Source of the DNA: Chitinophagaceae bacterium
Lineage (GTDB): Bacteria > Bacteroidota > Bacteroidia > Chitinophagales > Chitinophagaceae
DNA length: 64,000 nucleotides
Assembly: GCA_016720775.1 (NCBI GenBank)
Contig: JADKJX010000007.1
Location: forward strand, 186,001-250,000
Direction of reading: 5' to 3'
Part shown: positions 26,603 to 33,754 of the stretch, one piece after another
How positions within the stretch are numbered: position 1 is the stretch's first letter
How the letters are laid out: each line of letters opens with the position of its first letter
Notes under the pieces: model-generated
The model's input: the letters and a program-made list of their open reading frames with translations, nothing else
Told to the model about the DNA's origin: nothing
The model's database searches: none
Position numbers and translations under genes: made by a program

Positions 26603-27724
26603 TCAGTTTCCTACCACCATAAATACGAACTCTTCCATTTTCTTCACCTGTTGTTCTCTTTCAAGACCTTTCAGGGTGGTATTGGCTGGTAGTTTTATAT
26701 TTAATGTATCGCTGTCTTTTTTAACAGCATCTAACAGTTTAAAAATATTTTTTGACTTCGCTGCAAAAACAACACCATCGGCTACAGAGTTTTTGGAAGT
26801 GATGATGCCGATGATCTCGCCGTTCTTATTCAGTACCGGACCGCCGCTGTTGCCGGGATTAACCGAAACAGAAAGTTGATAAGCTGTAGAATCTCCTTCA
26901 TTACCAGATTTAGCACTTACGTAGCCCTGGCCATAAACAATTTCATTGCGTGGGTAACCGAGGGTAAATATCTGTTCGCCCAGTTCCGCATTTGTTTTCT
27001 TGATTGAGTAGGGAAGGTTAATCATTGTTTTAAATGCCGTATCGGTGATCTTTAAAACAGCCAGGTCGGCCTCAGGGTCGGTATAAATTGAAACAGCCGT
27101 AAAATATTCTCCTTTATTATTTTCTACATAGATCGTTTTCATACGGTTAACCACGTGTGCATTAGTTACAAGGTATCCTTTGCCGTCAATTAAAAAACCT
27201 GTGGCCCTGAAATCCGGTTTTGGGGTTTCTCTGATGATCTTATTTGCTTTGAGGGAATCTTTGATCTTGCCAACTTCTATTTCTGTATTCTTGATTTTGC
27301 CAATTAAGTCGGTCACAGCAGTATTCCCCACTTTATTATTGTAGGTAATGATCAGGCCGGTAGTTACCAGTGATACCAGTACGGCTATTGAAGCCGCTAC
27401 TGCAATATTCTTTTTGTATTTCCTCCACAGGAAAACAACTTTTGCCTTACCCTTCAATTGTGATTTGCTGATAAGCCCTTCTTCGGCAAGCTTGCTTTCT
27501 ACTTCGTATAAGGAATGTTTGTACGCCTTAACGTTTGACTGTTTTTCCAGCTCGTTAAAAAGAAAAGTATGTTCCACTACCATCTGGTCAACAGCGGGGT
27601 TATTTTTGCGTATCTCCTCAAAAAAGGTTTTTTCCTGGGCCGACATTTCGTCTTTCAGGTAACGCTCAACTGCTTCTATAAGTAATAATTCATCCATTTC
27701 ACTGTCCGTTTTTGTATTGGGCAA
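26603..27724 (-). CDS. Membrane-anchored trypsin-like protease with anti-sigma-like N-terminus
   Basis: A 373-residue protein. Residues 1-95 are acidic and helical, like anti-sigma zinc-less N-domains (LLLIEAVERYLKDEMSAQEK). A basic stretch (KAKVVFLWRKYKKN) leads into one membrane helix (IAVAASIAVLVSLVTTGLII), a short coiled coil, then a periplasmic S1C/trypsin-like domain from about 170. Catalytic triad: His in VTNAHVV, Asp in DPEADLAVLK, Ser in NPGNSGGP. No PDZ domain follows. Its start overlaps the ECF sigma gene by 26 bp. Reasonable inference: the N-terminus holds the sigma factor and the protease senses or processes envelope signals. Confidence 0.83.
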   Translation of the reverse strand: MPNTKTDSEMDELLLIEAVERYLKDEMSAQEKTFFEEIRKNNPAVDQMVVEHTFLFNELEKQSNVKAYKHSLYEVESKLAEEGLISKSQLKGKAKVVFLWRKYKKNIAVAASIAVLVSLVTTGLIITYNNKVGNTAVTDLIGKIKNTEIEVGKIKDSLKANKIIRETPKPDFRATGFLIDGKGYLVTNAHVVNRMKTIYVENNKGEYFTAVSIYTDPEADLAVLKITDTAFKTMINLPYSIKKTNAELGEQIFTLGYPRNEIVYGQGYVSAKSGNEGDSTAYQLSVSVNPGNSGGPVLNKNGEIIGIITSKNSVADGVVFAAKSKNIFKLLDAVKKDSDTLNIKLPANTTLKGLEREQQVKKMEEFVFMVVGN

Positions 27725-28262
27725 AGAACAATTTCTTTAACCTCAATAAGCATTTATATTTTTGTGTCTTTGCATTATCAGCATTGGTATATCCAAACTC
27801 GCCGGCAATCTCCTGCATGTTCTTCTTCTGGATGTAATAGGCATCTAAAAGGCTTTTGCAGGGTTCGCCGATCTTGTTCATCGCCGTTTCCATGAGCAGG
27901 AAATCACTGTTGTGCTTTTCATGCTCAATGTCTTCCTCCACCGGAACCATATCCTCCACATTTTCCACCAGGCTGCTGTACCGCTGCAGCTGTTGCAGCC
28001 TTTTCAGCCAAAGACGGCGGCAAACTGAGTAAATAAAGGTCTTTAGCTGGCAGTTTAACTCAAACCCTTCCAAGGTGGCCTTCTCGTAAAGAACGATCAT
28101 AGCTTCCTGGAAAATATCCCTGGCCTCGTCGCTGTTACCGCTGTTATTCAGTATAAAGGCCTGGATCATAGGGTAGTTATCCCTGTAAATGGCCTCAATA
28201 ACGTCCCGGTCATTAGCAGCCAGACCCCTCAAAGACTCATTTTCCTGTTGATAATTGCTCAC
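27699..28262 (-). CDS. ECF-type RNA polymerase sigma factor
   Basis: A 187-residue sigma-70 family protein. Region 2 is about 15-80 (YPMIQAFILNNSGNSDEARDIFQEAM, given by its ends YPMIQ and IFQEAM; LKTFIYSVCRRLWLKRL), and region 4 about 115-180 (LLDAYYIQKKNMQEIAGEFGY, given by its ends LLDAY and AGEFGY). It starts with GTG at 28262. A promoter-like box lies directly upstream and would give an almost leaderless message. It is cotranscribed with the overlapping anti-sigma-like protease. Confidence 0.85.
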   Translation of the reverse strand: MSNYQQENESLRGLAANDRDVIEAIYRDNYPMIQAFILNNSGNSDEARDIFQEAMIVLYEKATLEGFELNCQLKTFIYSVCRRLWLKRLQQLQRYSSLVENVEDMVPVEEDIEHEKHNSDFLLMETAMNKIGEPCKSLLDAYYIQKKNMQEIAGEFGYTNADNAKTQKYKCLLRLKKLFFAQYKNGQ

Positions 28263-28270
28263 CCGGTAAT

Positions 28271-28302
28271 ATTAATACGTTTATTGATCATTTGTAACCC
28301 AA
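28271..28302 (-). promoter_or_regulatory. Predicted ECF-dependent promoter for sigma/protease operon
   Basis: Minus strand: TTGGGTTAC, 16 bp, TATTAAT. The same two boxes with the same 16-bp spacing face the other way at 28330-28361. The arrangement fits an autoregulated ECF sigma factor. The -10-like box is only 8 bp from the GTG of the sigma gene. Confidence 0.6.
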
Positions 28303-28329
28303 AGCAACGAAAAAAAAAGGTAAAAAAAG

Positions 28330-28361
28330 TTGGGTTACCTTTTTCCGATCCGGGTATTAAT
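28330..28361 (+). promoter_or_regulatory. Predicted ECF-dependent promoter for small lipoprotein
   Basis: Plus strand: TTGGGTTAC, 16 bp, TATTAAT, matching the divergent promoter of the sigma operon base for base in both boxes. The leader to the ATG at 28400 would be about 30 bases and is A/T-rich. The spacer sequences of the two copies differ, so this is not simply a duplicated block. Confidence 0.6.
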
Positions 28362-28399
28362 TGAAAATTATAATTTTTAAAAATTAAACAAATCAAAAA

Positions 28400-28594
28400 A
28401 TGAAAAAAGTAATCTTAGCGTTAGCTATCGTTTCTGTAGCTTTTGTAGCTTGTAACAATGGTGGTGAATCTAAAGAAGCTCCTAAAGCAGATTCTCCAGC
28501 TGTAGAAGCTCCAAAAGTTGATACTGCAGCAGCTCCAAAAGTTGATACTGCAGCAGCAGCAGCTCCAAAAGCTGATACAGCAGCAAAGAAGTAA
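28400..28594 (+). CDS. Small Ala/Pro/Lys-repeat lipoprotein
   Basis: A 64-residue predicted lipoprotein: MKKVILALAIVSVAFVAC with the lipid-bearing Cys at 18, then a mature tail of repeats of the type APKVDTAA (three to four copies, also repeated in the DNA). No globular domain. It is probably anchored in the envelope as a flexible, abundant small lipoprotein. The predicted ECF promoter upstream and strong terminator downstream make it a single-gene unit under the neighbouring sigma factor. Confidence 0.75.
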   Translation: MKKVILALAIVSVAFVACNNGGESKEAPKADSPAVEAPKVDTAAAPKVDTAAAAAPKADTAAKK

Positions 28595-28671
28595 TTCAGC
28601 CCGGTTAGCCGATGGCTTGTTGTTTTAACCGGAACTATATAAGATTTTCTTAAGACAAGCAATCAATTGAT

Positions 28672-28701
28672 ACCCCTCCTTTTAAGGAGGGGTGTTTTTT
28701 T
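28672..28701 (+). terminator. Intrinsic terminator after small lipoprotein
   Basis: The perfect 10-bp stem ACCCCTCCTT/AAGGAGGGGT with a 2-base loop is followed by GTTTTTTT. It lies 78 bp after the lipoprotein stop. Confidence 0.9.
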
Positions 28702-28732
28702 GTGGTTATATCAAAGCAGTTCCTTATTTTTG
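28699..28732 (+). promoter_or_regulatory. Possible Bacteroidota housekeeping promoter ahead of the aromatic operon
   Basis: TATTTTTG (28725-28732) matches TAnnTTTG. A TTTG lies 22 bp upstream, slightly further than the usual 19. Transcription would start close to the ATG of the small frame at 28741. Confidence 0.35.
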
Positions 28733-28740
28733 TTTCAGTA

Positions 28741-28840
28741 ATGAACAAAAACAACGTAAATACCTGGTTTTATTATTATAGCTACTGCGGCAGCAGGGGG
28801 CTGGTATTTTTTTGTTAAGCGGCATATACAAACACATTAA
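28741..28840 (+). CDS. Small ORF upstream of tyrA: aromatic-rich leader peptide or frameshifted membrane peptide
   Basis: As written, ATG at 28741 opens a 25-codon frame ending at 28818, with the aromatic stretch WFYYYSYC and a later VFF. If one T of the run at 28768-28771 is an error, the frame extends to TAA at 28838-28840 as a 32-residue peptide with a membrane helix (FIIIATAAAGGWYFFVKR). Either way it sits between a promoter-like box and a terminator hairpin that ends 5 bp before tyrA. No homologue is recalled for either reading. Confidence 0.4.
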
Positions 28841-28851
28841 CATAAAATCTT

Positions 28852-28876
28852 CCCCCGAAAAAATCGGGGGTTTTTT
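28852..28876 (+). terminator. Terminator-type hairpin directly before tyrA (possible attenuator)
   Basis: CCCCCGA-AAAAA-TCGGGGG followed by TTTTTT, ending 5 bp before the tyrA ATG. GGGGG at 28796-28800 inside the small upstream frame could pair with its CCCCC arm and prevent it forming, but only over 5 bp. It may be a plain terminator of the small frame, or an attenuator of the aromatic amino acid operon. Confidence 0.75.
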
Positions 28877-28881
28877 AATTT

Positions 28882-29721
28882 ATGACAGTAACAGTAATCG
28901 GTACGGGGCTTATCGGATGCTCCCTGGCAAACCGGCTCAGGGAAACAGGTTTTGCCCAACGGGTAATTGGGGTTGACAACAATGAAAAGAACCTGATAAC
29001 TGCCCTTCAACTGGGGTGGATCGATAGCAGCATGGTGCTGGATGAAGCGGTCAAACAAAGTAACCTGGTCATTATTGCCATACCCGTTGATGTAACCCGG
29101 AAGCTGCTTACCAGTATATTGGATAAACTGGATAAGCAGGTATTGATGGATGTGGGCTCAACAAAGGGTGCCATCTGTCAATCGGTTGCCGATCATAAAA
29201 ACCGGGGCAGGTATGTGGCAACGCATCCCATGTGGGGAACAGAAAAGGACGGGCCGGAGTCGGTGGTAAAAGATGCATTCAAGGGAAGGGTGGCGGTGAT
29301 CTGCGAAAAAGACAGAACGGATGCCGATGCGATGCAACTCGTGGAAGACCTTTATACCCGTATCGGCATGCAACTGGTTTATATGAATGCAGAGGTACAT
29401 GATATGCATGCGGCTTATGTAAGTCACATCTCTCACATTGCTTCGTATGCCTTATCGCTTACCGTGCTTGAAAAGGAAAAAGAAGAAGATGCTATTTTTG
29501 AACTGGCCAGCGGTGGTTTTGAGAGTACGGTACGGCTGGCAAAGAGCAACCCGGCCATGTGGGTACCGATCTTTGAGCAGAACCGGGAAAATGTGCTGGA
29601 TGTTTTGAATGAACACATCACGCAGTTACGGAAAATAAAAAGTTGTTTAGAGAAAGAGAATTTTGAATATCTCAAGGAGTTGATAGAAGATGCTAACAAA
29701 ATTAAAAGGATATTGAAATAA
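28882..29721 (+). CDS. tyrA: Prephenate dehydrogenase
   Basis: A 279-residue NAD(P)-dependent enzyme converting prephenate to 4-hydroxyphenylpyruvate in tyrosine synthesis. The Rossmann motif is at the start (VIGTGLIGCSLA); THPMWGTEKDGPE and VSHISHIASYALSL are the conserved prephenate-site segments. Length matches mono-functional cytoplasmic TyrA proteins without an ACT domain, so feedback control at the protein level may be missing. It is the first large gene of the aromatic operon, directly behind a terminator-type hairpin. Confidence 0.9.
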   Translation: MTVTVIGTGLIGCSLANRLRETGFAQRVIGVDNNEKNLITALQLGWIDSSMVLDEAVKQSNLVIIAIPVDVTRKLLTSILDKLDKQVLMDVGSTKGAICQSVADHKNRGRYVATHPMWGTEKDGPESVVKDAFKGRVAVICEKDRTDADAMQLVEDLYTRIGMQLVYMNAEVHDMHAAYVSHISHIASYALSLTVLEKEKEEDAIFELASGGFESTVRLAKSNPAMWVPIFEQNRENVLDVLNEHITQLRKIKSCLEKENFEYLKELIEDANKIKRILK

Positions 29722-29724
29722 CGG

Positions 29725-29783
29725 TTTTGTGATGCTGGAGAAGAACCTGTCCCGATTATTTCGGGAAGAATCCTTTAGCATGA
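29725..29783. repeat. Short copy of the GTCATGCTGAG-ended repeat
   Basis: Ends TTTTGTGATGCT and AGCATGAC form an imperfect inverted repeat. The interior CCTGTCCCGATTATTTCGGG matches, in inverted orientation with one mismatch, the interior of the element at 62555-62680. It lies between tyrA and the GNAT gene. Confidence 0.65.
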
Positions 29784-29801
29784 CTGCAATAAAAAATAAA
29801 A

Positions 29802-30245
29802 ATGATCTTTCGGGAAGCCCATATAAGCGACATACCACAAATACAGTTTGTGCGTAATGCGGTAAAGGAAAACCGTTTATCTGACCCTTCATTGGTTCCT
29901 GATCATGATGTGGAAGAGTATATTACAAACCGGGGCAAGGGCTGGGTTTGCGAAATAGATGAACAAGTTGTTGGCTTTGCCATTGCCGACCTGGTTGCAA
30001 ACAATATCTGGGCATTGTTCATTCACCCGGATTTTGAAGCCAGGGGTATTGGAAAAAAATTACATGCCATGATGATGGATTGGTATTTCTTACACACAAA
30101 AGAAAAAGTTTGGCTGGGAACAGCCCCAAACAGCCGGGCGGAAAAATTTTATCGCATGCAGGGATGGAAAGAAGTAGGAATTCACGGAAAAGGAGAAATA
30201 AAATTTGAGATGGATCACAAAACCTGGTCTGACGTCCCCGTCTGA
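29802..30245 (+). CDS. GNAT family N-acetyltransferase
   Basis: A 147-residue protein with the GNAT acetyl-CoA site (FIHPDFEARGIGKKLHAMM; R/Q-x-x-G-x-G/A pattern) and the C-terminal NSRAEKFYRMQGWKEVG. Substrate unknown. It is placed between tyrA and the DAHP synthase gene in the aromatic operon, although acetylation has no standard role there. Its last codons (WSDVPV, stop) and TGA lie inside a perfect-type hairpin repeat, so the natural C-terminus may have been altered by that repeat. Confidence 0.8.
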   Translation: MIFREAHISDIPQIQFVRNAVKENRLSDPSLVPDHDVEEYITNRGKGWVCEIDEQVVGFAIADLVANNIWALFIHPDFEARGIGKKLHAMMMDWYFLHTKEKVWLGTAPNSRAEKFYRMQGWKEVGIHGKGEIKFEMDHKTWSDVPV

Positions 30246-30250
30246 CCAGG
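30223..30250. repeat. Hairpin repeat spanning the GNAT stop codon
   Basis: CCTGGTC-T-GACG-TCCC-CGTC-T-GACCAGG: 11 paired bases with one T/T mismatch. No T tract follows, so it is not a typical terminator and the downstream aro genes can be read through. It looks like one of the dispersed palindromes of this genome. Confidence 0.6.
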
Positions 30251-30292
30251 AAACGAAAATTAAAACTTGAAAACATTAAAACTAACTTTACC

Positions 30293-31381
30293 ATGCAAAC
30301 AGCATCAATGAATACAAAAGAACGCATGCAGGAAAAATGGGACAAGCGTCCCCTTATCATCAGCGGGCCCTGCAGTGCCGAAACAGAAGAACAGGTGATC
30401 GAAACTGCAACCAGGCTGGCAAACACCGGCAAGGTAGATATGCTGCGTGCCGGCATCTGGAAGCCACGTACCAAGCCAGGTATGTTTGAAGGCAAGGGAG
30501 TTGTTGCATTGCCGTGGCTTTTGCAAGCCAAGAAAATTACCGGCTTATCCACTACCGTAGAAGTGGCCACAGCAAAACATGTGGAAGATGCCCTGCAGTT
30601 TGAAGTGGACATGCTATGGCTGGGAGCCCGGACAACAGTAAACCCATTCAGTGTGCAGGAAGTGGCAGAAGCATTAAGAGGTGTTGATATTCCCGTACTC
30701 ATAAAAAATCCCATCAACCCCGACCTGGAATTGTGGAGCGGCGGTATTGAAAGGCTGCATAAGGTTGGTGTAAAACAGGTGGGTATGATCCACCGTGGTT
30801 TCTCTTCTTACGGCAATACCGAATTCCGCAATGCACCCATGTGGCATTTGCCCATTGAAATGAAACGAAGATTCCCGGGTATGCCGTTGATCTGCGATCC
30901 TTCTCATATTTGCGGTAACCGTACCATGCTGCAGTCGGTTGCACAAAAAAGCATTGACCTGGATTTTGACGGGCTGATGATCGAGAGCCATATTGACCCG
31001 GACAATGCCTGGAGCGATGCCAAGCAACAGGTAACACCCGAAAGGCTTCTGGAAATGCTCACCGGTCTTGTATGGCGCAGCGAAAACACCACCGAACCGG
31101 AATTCATTACCGCATTGAGTACGTTAAGGGAACAGATAAACCAGGTAGATGATGAACTGCTTACTTTATTGGGGCAACGGATGAAACTGTCTGATAAGAT
31201 CGGGCAGTACAAGAAGGAAAACAACATCACCATTTTACAAACCAACAGGTGGAATGATATTTTAGAACGGGCATTTAAAAAAGGGGAAGCGCTGGGCCTC
31301 ACCAAAGAATTCATCGTAAAATATTTTGATGCCGTTCATATGGAAAGTATCCAGCACCAGAATAAAGTAATGAACTCGTAG
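30293..31381 (+). CDS. Bifunctional DAHP synthase / chorismate mutase
   Basis: A 362-residue enzyme. Residues 20-265 are a type I-beta 3-deoxy-D-arabino-heptulosonate-7-phosphate synthase (LIISGPCSAETEEQ, MLRAGIWKPRTKPGMFEG, LICDPSHICGNR), the first step of the shikimate pathway. Residues 275-360 are an AroQ-type chorismate mutase (LREQINQVDDELLTLLGQRM, RW.DILERA). This fusion is common in Bacteroidota; the mutase domain often gives prephenate or chorismate feedback control. Its stop overlaps the GTG start of aroB by one base. Confidence 0.92.
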   Translation: MQTASMNTKERMQEKWDKRPLIISGPCSAETEEQVIETATRLANTGKVDMLRAGIWKPRTKPGMFEGKGVVALPWLLQAKKITGLSTTVEVATAKHVEDALQFEVDMLWLGARTTVNPFSVQEVAEALRGVDIPVLIKNPINPDLELWSGGIERLHKVGVKQVGMIHRGFSSYGNTEFRNAPMWHLPIEMKRRFPGMPLICDPSHICGNRTMLQSVAQKSIDLDFDGLMIESHIDPDNAWSDAKQQVTPERLLEMLTGLVWRSENTTEPEFITALSTLREQINQVDDELLTLLGQRMKLSDKIGQYKKENNITILQTNRWNDILERAFKKGEALGLTKEFIVKYFDAVHMESIQHQNKVMNS

Positions 31382-32427
31382 TGTTACTGAAACCGATCAT
31401 GCATAAAACGGAATATACTTTTTCAACTAAAACGGTAGCCTGTTACTTCGATGCTGACCTTTCTTCTTTGGCGCAGGCAGCCGGGAATAAGAATATCATC
31501 ATTCTTACGGATGAAAATGTTTACAGTCATCATGCTGCCCGGCTGAATGCATATCCCGTTATCAGGTTCCCCGCAGGCGAAGAACATAAGAACCAGGCAA
31601 CGGTTGATCAGGTCATCCATGAACTTATAAAACTTGGTGCTAATAAAGACAGCATATTGATCGGTGTGGGCGGCGGTGTAGTAACGGATATCACCGGTTA
31701 TGTGGCTGCAGTTTATATGCGGGGAATGCAGTTTGGCTTTGTGCCCACTTCCATACTGGCAATGGTTGATGCAGCCATTGGCGGCAAGAACGGTATTGAC
31801 GTGGGCGTTTACAAGAATATGGTGGGTACCATCCGCCAGCCGGATTTAATATTTTTTGATTATTCTTTTTTGCAGTCGCTGCCGGTTAAAGAATGGGTGA
31901 ATGGTTTTGCAGAAATAATAAAACACGCCTGCATAAAAGATGCGTTGTTGTTCTCCATTCTTGAAAGGTATTCCCTGCACGATTACCAGGCGGATAAAAC
32001 ACTGATCGCCGATCTGATCGAAAGAAATGCAGCAATAAAATCAACGGTGGTTACCGCCGATGAATTTGAAAAGGGAGATAGGAAACTTTTGAATTTCGGT
32101 CATACCATTGGCCATGCCATTGAAAATCTTCACCAGATTCCGCATGGCCATGCAGTGAGTATCGGCATGGTGGCAGCCTGTAATCTTTCGGAAGAATTGA
32201 ATATGCTTCATTTTGAAGAAGCGACCCGGATCGTGAAACTGCTGGCGAAATACCATTTACCGGTGGACTTGGAAACAGATCACGCGAAAGTATTCGAGGT
32301 TTTAAAAATGGATAAGAAGCGCCGGGATGAGGGGGTTCAGTTCATCCTTTTAAAACGGATCGGCGAAGCGGAAATAGTTTACATATCCCTTGCCGACCTG
32401 GAAAAACATTTTAAAGAGATCCTATAG
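31381..32427 (+). CDS. aroB: 3-dehydroquinate synthase
   Basis: A 348-residue NAD- and metal-dependent enzyme that cyclises DAHP to 3-dehydroquinate. GVGGGVVTDITGYVAAVYMRG, given by its ends GVGGG and VYMRG, and AMVDAAIGGKNGIDV are the signatures. Metal ligands lie in NGFAEIIKHA (Glu) and FGHTIGHAIE plus HGHAVSIGM (His). The frame opens with GTG at 31381 overlapping the previous stop; ATG at 31399 (MHKTEYTF) is an equally good start. The aroA GTG overlaps its last base. Confidence 0.93.
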   Translation: MLLKPIMHKTEYTFSTKTVACYFDADLSSLAQAAGNKNIIILTDENVYSHHAARLNAYPVIRFPAGEEHKNQATVDQVIHELIKLGANKDSILIGVGGGVVTDITGYVAAVYMRGMQFGFVPTSILAMVDAAIGGKNGIDVGVYKNMVGTIRQPDLIFFDYSFLQSLPVKEWVNGFAEIIKHACIKDALLFSILERYSLHDYQADKTLIADLIERNAAIKSTVVTADEFEKGDRKLLNFGHTIGHAIENLHQIPHGHAVSIGMVAACNLSEELNMLHFEEATRIVKLLAKYHLPVDLETDHAKVFEVLKMDKKRRDEGVQFILLKRIGEAEIVYISLADLEKHFKEIL

Positions 32428-33724
32428 TGACAGTCACGGTTCATCCTTCATCAATAAGCGGAATAATAAAAGCACCTGCATCCAAAAGCAGCATGCAACG
32501 GGCTTGTGCGCTGGCACTATTGAATGAAGGGGAGACAATAATTCGGAATCCGGGAAAAAGTAATGATGACCTGGCGGCGTTGGACATCATTCAAAAGCTT
32601 GGGGCATCGGTCATAATTAATACTTCGGTAAACTCAGTAGAAGAATTAAGAATCAAAAATGAAAACCCGATCTCTTTCCCAAGCGATATTAATTGTGGTG
32701 AAAGCGGGTTAGGCATACGGATGTTTGCACCCATTGCTGCTTTGTCTTCAGAAGAAATTATTATTAACGGGGAAGGAAGTCTGCTGAGACGTCCCATGCA
32801 TTTCTTTGATGAGATATTTCCACAGTTAGGAATTTCAATCCAATCAAACAATGGCTACTTACCCATAAAAATAAAAGGGCCATTACAACCTGCCGATATA
32901 ACCATTGATGGTTCTTTAAGCTCCCAATTCTTAACCGGTCTTTTAATGGCTTATGCAAAAGCGGCTACTAAGCCGGTTACAATAACAGTACAAAATTTAA
33001 AAAGCAAGCCTTATATTGATCTACATTGCAGATGATGAAAGAGTTTGGTTATAAGTTAGAAAATGATAATTACGAAAAGTTTATCATTCACCCGTTCTTC
33101 GACCCTTCAGCTTCGCTCAGGGTATATACCGTAGAAGGCGACTGGAGTGGTGCAGCTTTTTTATTAGTAGCCGGAGCTATTGCAGGAAATATCACGGTGG
33201 AAAGATTGGATATTAATTCTGCGCAGGCAGATAAAGCCATATTGGATGCATTAAAAGATTGTGGCGCAAAAATCTCGGTACAACAAAATAGTGTAATGAT
33301 AGATTCATTTTCCGAAGGCATGGGCAAGGCATTTCATTTTAATGCAACGGATTGCCCGGACCTGTTTCCCCCGCTTGTTGCATTGGCTGCGTATTGCAAA
33401 GGGGTATCGGTTATTGAAGGCGTAAGCCGTTTGCAGCATAAAGAAAGTAACCGGGCGATTGCTTTACAGGAAGAGTTTGGCAAGATGGGCGTGGAAATAA
33501 AACTGGAAGGAGATAAGATGATGATAACAGGAGGAAAAGAGATAAGCGGCGCAAGGGTTCATTCTCACCACGATCACCGGATTGCGATGGCCTGTGCAGT
33601 AGCTGCATTAAAAGCAAATGGCGAAACTGTGATCGAAGAAGCAGAAGCGGTAAATAAATCTTATCCCGGTTTTTATGAAGACTTGAAAATGCTGGGCGCT
33701 GATGTATCTTTACTAATAAACTAA
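32427..33724 (+). CDS. aroA: EPSP synthase (3-phosphoshikimate 1-carboxyvinyltransferase), frameshifted
   Basis: Catalyses addition of PEP to shikimate-3-phosphate. The N-terminal half has APASKSSMQRACALA and NCGESGLGIRMFAP (substrate loops); the C-terminal half has YTVEGDWSGAAFLLVAG, LQHKESNR and DHRIAMA. The frame breaks at about 33023: CTACATTGCAG needs one more A to join PYIDL to TLQMMKEFGY, and the start is GTG. A dispersed repeat (33095-33125) encodes FDPSASLR in frame before YTVEGDW. It is an essential-type gene, so the break is probably an assembly error. Confidence 0.9.
33095..33125. repeat. Dispersed repeat inserted in aroA
   Basis: The segment TTCTTCGACCCTTCAGCTT followed by CGCTCAGGGTAT has ACCCT/AGGGT arms. 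It reads in frame as FFDPSASLRVY, directly before the conserved VEGDWSG. It has the look of intergenic CCCTTC..GCTCAGGG repeats known from many Bacteroidota; only this copy is in the window. Confidence 0.5.
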
Positions 33725-33754
33725 TTAACCAATTAACGGATCAACCAATAAACA

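Noticed and set aside
30019..30717. 232-codon minus-strand frame across the GNAT and DAHP synthase genes
   Set aside because: Shadow frame; both plus-strand genes show full family motifs.
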